Shown: one piece after another, positions 58,131 to 64,000 of the stretch
Position numbering within the stretch: position 1 is the stretch's first letter
Layout of the letters: every line of letters begins with the position of its first letter
NCBI GenBank assembly: GCA_034509755.1
Contig: CM067547.1
Location: 46,030,859-46,094,858, forward strand
Origin: Anisodus tanguticus
Taxonomy: Eukaryota; Streptophyta; Magnoliopsida; Solanales; Solanaceae
Reading direction: 5' to 3'
Length of the DNA: 64,000 nt
Position numbers and translations under genes: made by a program
The notes under the pieces: model-generated
Seen by the model: the letters and a program-made list of their open reading frames with translations, nothing else
What the model was told of the DNA's origin: nothing
Databases searched by the model: none

Positions 58131-58329
58131 CGGTTAGCAGTGAATCGAACCATTGAACACTTGGCAACAGGCTTGGGCCGCTGGGCGGTGGCCCTATGCC
58201 ACTGCCCCTTTCCTTATTCGAACTAGGTCGCCCACCGGGATGCAAGTGCGGCAGTAGGGCCGGGCCGAGGAATAGTCGGCCGGCGGCGGTGGCTCGCTGG
58301 GCCTCGGCCTCAGCAAGCCTTCACTATTG

Positions 58330-58615
58330 TGGGCTCAGCAACAGTCTCGACCAACAGAGATATCGAGGTAGCGATACATACACTTCGATTAAATCATCCA
58401 GATGCAAATTAGTACATGGACACCGGTGCTACTTCTCACATGACATCTGCACCATGTAATCTCTCATCTTATTTCAATTTGAGCAAAAATCGTTGCATAA
58501 TTATTGGTAATGGTAATTCAATTCCAATTCGTAGTTACGGTCACACAAATTTATCTCCCCCGAACCCTCCTTTAGCCTTGAAAAATATCCTTCATGCTCC
58601 TCAATTAAAAATTTG
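58330..58615 (+). pseudogene. Copia-3 protease
   Basis: MDTGATSHMTSAPCNLSSYF at 58416, IPIRSYGHTNLSPPNPP and ALKNILHAPQL; frame ends at 58617. The active-site DTG is intact. Confidence 0.85.
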
Positions 58616-58619
58616 GTGA

Positions 58620-59520
58620 ATGTTCGAAAATTTACAACTGATAATTGAGTTTCTGTTGACTTTGACCCTTATGGATTTTTCTATGGGGATACCTCTAATG
58701 AGATGTGAGAGTCGTGGCGAGCTCTATCACATCACCACCTCTACCGCCACCACCACTAAACATGCCACACTGTCAACGTTTCCCGCCTTAGCACATTCCT
58801 TATGGCATGCGCGTTTGGGTCATCTGGGAGCGTCTGTTCTTTCCGACCTTCAAAATAATAAATTTATTGAGTATAATAGTACGCGTAGTACTAATGTTTG
58901 TCCTTCTTATCCTCTTGGAAAATATGTTAAATTGTCGTTTGTTGCCTCCAATTCTAGTACTTTGTTGACATTTGATATTATTCATACTAATTTGTGGACA
59001 TCTTCCGTTTTGAGCTCGTTGGGCCACCGTTATTATATTTTATTTTTGGATGATTATTCTAACTTTTTATGGACATTTCTGTTATCTAAAAAGTTTCAAG
59101 TTTATTCCACATTCCTATCATTTAGAGCATTCATATGTACCCAATTTAAACGGGAAATTAAAAACATTCAATGTGATAATGGAAGGGTATTTGATAATGG
59201 GTCATTTAGAAAATTTTGTAATGTTAATGGTATATCTTTCCGATTTTCTTGTCCACATACATCCTCACAAAATGGGAAAGCTGAGAGAAAAATACACACC
59301 ATTAAAAATAATGTTCGGACATTACTTGCTCATGCTCCATTACCACCTTCATTTTGGCATCATACATTACAAATGACTACTTACCTTCTTAATATACTCC
59401 CTAGCAAAGGATTACCATACCAATCTCCACTCCAAATTCTTTATCATAAAGATCCATCTTATTTTCATCTTAGGGTGTTTGGGAGTTTATGATATCCTCT
59501 ATTTCCTTCCACTACAATAA
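58620..59520 (+). pseudogene. Copia-3 pre-integrase and integrase, longest open integrase
   Basis: 290 residues open: LWHARLGHLGASVL, CPSYPLGKYVKL (zinc region, first Cys of the CxxC pair conserved, second replaced by Tyr), FLDDYSNFLWTFLLSKK, REIKNIQCDNGRVFDNGSF (second Asp), SSQNGKAERKIHTIKN (Glu), LPSKGLPYQSPLQIL and FHLRVFGSL. Stop at 59490 and more beyond. The DDE residues are present, so only the truncation of the ORF marks it as dead. Confidence 0.87.
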
Positions 59521-60348
59521 ACAAATTATAAGCCCACTCTACCGCTTGTGTGTTTTTGGGTTATCCATATAATCATCGTGGTTAAAATGTTATGATTTAT
59601 CCTCTAATAAAATCATAATTAGTCGACATGTCATTTTCTATGAAACATAATTTTCATTTGCTAAGTTGCATAATTCCGTGTCTAATTCTTATAATTTTCT
59701 AGATGATGGACTTTCACCATATGTGGTCCACTATTTCGTCCGGCCCACATCTCTGGATTTGGAATAGCATACACTGGCAAGCCCAATGCCTACTAGCCCA
59801 AACCCTTCCTATGACCAAATTCAGCCAACAGGCGCACTGCAAATTGGGCCAAACTCCTTCCGTCATCCAATTCTGCCTGTTGGCCCATTTTCCTCTGTCG
59901 GTGAGTCCCTACCAGCAGGCCACTACCTACTGGCCCAGTTTCCGTCCCTCAACCCTTTCGACCAGCAGGCCCACTACCGGCTGGCCCAACTCGTGACCTC
60001 CCTCTCAGTCCAGTCAATTCTGAAGTCATTACACAGACCCAGGTCCAGCCCACTTCTATTTCGAATCAAGGGCCCATTACTTGTAGCCAATGGGGTATCT
60101 TTAAACCAAAACGACAGTTTAATCTCAACTCTAATGTCACTAAATAAACCCTACCACGTAACACTGTGTCTGCCCTTCATGACCCAAATTGGAAAACAAC
60201 CATGGATGATGAATATAATGCTCTTATGGAAAATAAGGTGTGGGAGTTGGTGCCTCATTCGCCTGGTGTCAATGTGATTCGTTCTAAGTGGATTTTTACT
60301 CATAAGGAAAAATATGATGGTTGTTTTGTGAGGCATAAGGCTCGTCTT
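59521..60348 (+). pseudogene. Copia-3 spacer and start of RT
   Basis: The Pro/Ser/Gln-rich spacer is at 59700-60130. RT begins MSALHDPNWKTTMDDEYNAL at 60166, with VWELVPHSPGVNVIRSKWIF and HKARL, then breaks into the satellite at about 60348. Confidence 0.8.
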
Positions 60349-63300
60349 TGCTAGAATTATATCACCTGACTCTATAGAATGAAGACCACAACCATCTTGG
60401 CTGGAATTACATCATTCAAATGGAGGGAAGACTACAACACCTTCACTGGAATTATAACACCTGACCATATAGAATGAAAACACGACCCTCTCAGCTAGTA
60501 TTACATCATTCGACTGGACTGAGACTGGAAGTATATCTCCAAACTCTATAGAATGAAGACCATAACCATCTTGGCTGGCATTACATCATTCAACTGGAGT
60601 GAAGACTAAAGCACCTTCACTGGAATTATAACACATGACAATATAGAATGAAGACAACGACCATCTCGGCTGGCATTACATCATTCAAATAGAGTGAAAA
60701 CCGCAGCACCTTCGCTGGAATTATATCACCTGACTATATAGAATGAAGACCATGATCATCTCAACTGTCATTACATCATTCAAATGGACTAAAGATTATA
60801 GCACCTTCACTGAAATTATATCACATGACTCTACAGAATGAAAACCACAACAATCTTGCCTCGTATTACATCATTTGACTGGAGTGAAGACCGCATCACC
60901 TTCACTAGAATTATATCACCTGACTCTATAAAATGAATACCACGACCTATCACAAGGCATTACATCATTCGACTGGAGTGAAGACTGCAGCACCTTCTCT
61001 AGAATTATATCACCTAACTCTATAGAATGAAGACCACGACTATCTCCACTTACATTAAATGATTAGACTGGAGTGAAAAATGTCACACCTTCTCTTGAAT
61101 TATATCACTTGACTCTATATAACGAAAACCACGATCATCTTGGTTGGCATTACATCATTAACTGTATTGAAGACCGCAACAGCTTCACTGGAATTATATC
61201 ACCTAACTTTATAGAATGAAAACCATGCCTATCTCCACTAGCATTACATCATTTAACTGAAGTGAAGACCACAACTTATGTGCTTGAATTATATCACCTG
61301 ACTCTATATAATGAAGACCACAACCATCTTGGCTGGCATAACATCATTCAACTTGAATGATAACCGCATCACCTTCACTGAAATTATATCAGTTGACTCA
61401 ACAGAATGAAGGACCCGACCATCTCGGATGTCAATACATTATTCGACTTGAGTGAAGACCATTGTACCTTCTCTTGAATTATATCAGTTGACTCTATAAA
61501 ATGAAGATCATGACCATCTATGTTGGCATTACCTCATTCGACTGGAGTGAAGACTACAACAACTACTCTGAAATTATATCACCTGACTCTATAGAGTGAA
61601 GACCACAATCATTCAACTAGAGGGAAGACTACAACACTTTCACTGGAAATATAACACATAACTCTATTGAATAAAGACTACCACCATCTTGGCTTGAGTT
61701 ACATCATTCAACTAGAGTGAAGACCGCAACACATTCGCTGGAATTATATCACCTAACTATATAGAATGAAGACCACAAGTCTCTCAGTTGGCATTACATC
61801 ATTCGACTGGACTGAAAACTACCGCACCTTCGCTAGAATTATATCACCTGACTCTATAGAATGAAGACCACAACCATCTTGGATGGCATTACATAATTCA
61901 ACTAGAGTGAAGACCGCAACACCTTCACTGGAATTATATCACCTGACTCTATAGAATGAAGACAACGACCATCTTGGCTGGCATTACATCATTCAACTGG
62001 AGTAAAGACCGCAACACCTTCACTGGAATTATATCAGCTGACCCTATAGAATGATGACCATGACCATCTGGGCTCGAATTACATTATTCAACTAAAGTGA
62101 AGACCGCCACACCTTCTCTTGTTATATATCACATGACTCTATATAATGAAGACCACGACCATCTCGTATGGCATTACATCATTCGACTGGAGTGAAGACC
62201 GCATCACCTTCACTGGAACTATATCACCTGAGTCTATAGAATCAAAACCACGCCTATCTCCGCTAGTATTACATCATACAACTTAAGTGAAGACCCCAAC
62301 TCCTTTGATGGAATTATATGACCTGACTCTATTGATTGAAGAACACAACCATCTTAGCTGGCATTACATCATTCAATTGGAGTGATGACCACATCACCTT
62401 CACTGGAATTATATCACCTGACTCTATAAAATTAAGACCACGATCGTCTCGGCTGGCATACATCACTCGACTGGAGTGAAGACTGCAACACCTTCACTAG
62501 AATTATATCACCTAACTCTATAGAATGAAGACCACGACCATATCAGCTGACATTACATCATTCTACTGGAGTGAAGACCGTTGCACATTCTCTTGAATTA
62601 TATCACTTGACTCTATAGAATAAAGACCACTACCATCTCAGTTGGCATTACATCATTCGACTGGAGTGAAGACTACAACACCTTCGTTGTAATTATATCA
62701 CATGACTCTATAGAATGATGACCACAACCATATTGGCTGGCAATACATCATTCAACTGAAGTGAAGACCGCAATTCATTTGGTTGAATTATATCACATGA
62801 CTCTATAGAATGAAGACCACAACCATCTTGATTGGCATTACATCATTCAACTTGAATGATGACTGCATCACTTTCAATTGAATTATATCACCTGACTCAA
62901 TAGAATGAAGACCACGACCATCTCGGTTGGTATTACATAATTTGACTGGAGTGAAGACTATTGTACCTTCTCTTGAATTATATCAGTTGACTCTATAGAA
63001 TGAAGATCACGACAATCTCGACTAGCATTACATCGTTCGACTAGAATGAAGACTGTAACACATTCGCTGGAATTATATCACCTAACTATATTGAACTAAG
63101 ACCACGACTCTCTCAACTGGCATTACATCATTCGACTAGACTGAAGACTGCAGCACCTTCAATGGAATTATATCATCTGACTCTATAGAAGGAAGACCAC
63201 AACCATCTTGGCTGGCATTACATCATTCAACTGTAGTGATGACGGTTGCACCTTCACTGAATTATATCACCTGACTCTATAGAATGAAGACCACGACCAT

Positions 63301-64000
63301 CTCGGCTGGTATTACATTATTCAACTGGAGTAAAGACTGCAACACCTTCACTGGTATTGTATCACCTGACTCTATAGAATGAAAACCACGCCTATCTCCA
63401 CTGGCATTACAGCATTCAACTGAAGTGAAGATCGCAACTCATGTGTTTTAATTATATCGCCTGACTCTATAACCGCATCACCTTCAGTGGAATTATATCA
63501 TCTGACACAATAGAATGAATACCCCGACTATCTCGGCTGGCATTACATCATTCAACTAGAGTGATGACGGTTCCACCTTCACTAGAATTATATCATCTCG
63601 TCTTGCATTACATCTGAATATACAACACTTTTGAATTTGATCACTAACATATAGAATGAAGACCACGACCATCTCGGCAGCTATTACATCATTCGATTGG
63701 AGTGAAGACTACAACACCTTCACTGGAATTATATCACCTGAATCTATAGAATGAAGAACATAACCATCTCGGCTGGCATTATATCATTCGATTGGAGTGA
63801 AGACCATCGTACATTCTCTTGAATTATATCACCTAACTATATAGAATGAATACAACGACCCTCTCAGCTGGCATTACATCATTCGACTGGAGTAAAGACT
63901 TCAGCACCTTCGCTGGAAATATATCACCTGACTCTATAGTATGAAGACCACAACCATCTTCACTAGCATTACATCATTCAACTGAAGTAAAGACCGCAAC
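60349..64000. repeat. Tandem array of 95-bp units, roughly 38 copies, running off the window
   Basis: The 95-bp period is direct: 'gaattatatc' recurs 95 bp apart, e.g. at 61931 and 62026. The unit reads 'gaattatatcacctgactct', 'atagaatgaagaccac(g/a)acc', 'atct(c/t)ggctggcattacatc', 'attcaactggagtgaagacc', 'gcaacaccttcactg'. Each unit has two related halves (see findings). Copies differ by scattered substitutions; a few units are short or deleted (near 61605, 63470 and 63600). I found no ORF or RNA-gene signal. It looks like satellite or large minisatellite DNA; the right end is outside the window. Confidence 0.93.

Larger units (their letters stand above)
57061..60348 (+). mobile_element. Copia-3, 3'-truncated Ty1/copia element
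   Basis: LTR to 57236, PBS, gag, protease, integrase, and the first 60 residues of RT. It stops at 60348 against the satellite array. Forward orientation, opposite to copia-2/2'. Same family by gag start and protease. Confidence 0.87.

Noticed and set aside
60349..64000. Possible CRISPR-like array
   Set aside because: Units abut without unique spacers, vary throughout, and the context is plant nuclear DNA; this is tandem satellite DNA.
1..64000. Endogenous viral (pararetroviral) sequence
   Set aside because: All RT and integrase traces carry Ty1/copia or Ty3/gypsy signatures with LTRs; no movement-protein or caulimovirus-type motifs seen.

Overview
The window is plant nuclear DNA, almost certainly from a eudicot and probably from the nightshade family (Solanaceae). 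The grounds are one intact LBD15-like transcription-factor gene with GT-AG introns, one intact plant-specific DUF688-like gene, an Au-type SINE, and LTR families of Tat/Ogre, Tekay/Del and copia type. The family-level placement is inference. Only these two loci look like functional host genes; the rest is mainly nested, decayed transposable elements.

Layout: 1-4.1 kb holds decayed Ty3/gypsy LTR sequence. A 3.6-kb hAT transposon (4096-7672) lies inside an LTR and keeps an exact 8-bp target duplication. 7.7-16.8 kb is gene-poor: LTR fragments, a broken RNase H pseudogene and a strong inverted repeat at 9186-9221. 16.8-29.8 kb holds a miniature TRIM-like element joined to a 5'-truncated Ty1/copia element (copia-1), whose protease is split by an 8.56-kb Tekay/Del-like gypsy element (17846-26407) with both LTRs.

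29.8-34.1 kb is the low-repeat island with the LBD15-like gene (30693-31708, three exons including a 14-nt first coding exon). 34.4-46.6 kb is a decayed Tat-lineage gypsy element. A 3,631-bp solo LTR (39700-43330) split its reverse transcriptase in the YVDD active-site codons, and a 182-bp Au-type SINE split its integrase zinc finger; each has an exact target duplication.

46.6-55.05 kb holds reverse-strand copia sequence (copia-2) with a Tekay-like solo LTR (47675-49949). A segment of about 3.2 kb, containing the LTR 3' part and the copia 5' half, is tandemly duplicated at about 51.85-55.05 kb. The DUF688-like gene (55593-56249, minus) sits in a 2-kb island between this copia and a forward copia-3 (57061-60348), so the two copia 5' LTRs face the gene. 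Copia-3 breaks off in its reverse transcriptase against a tandem array of 95-bp units (60349 to the window end, roughly 38 copies). Each unit is itself a diverged dimer of 50 and 45 bp.

Insertion order from nesting: copia-1 before the Tekay element, the Tat element before its solo LTR and SINE, copia-2 before its solo LTR, and the solo LTR before the 3.2-kb duplication. All element ORFs carry stops or frameshifts. I saw no tRNA, rRNA, CRISPR array or viral gene set.
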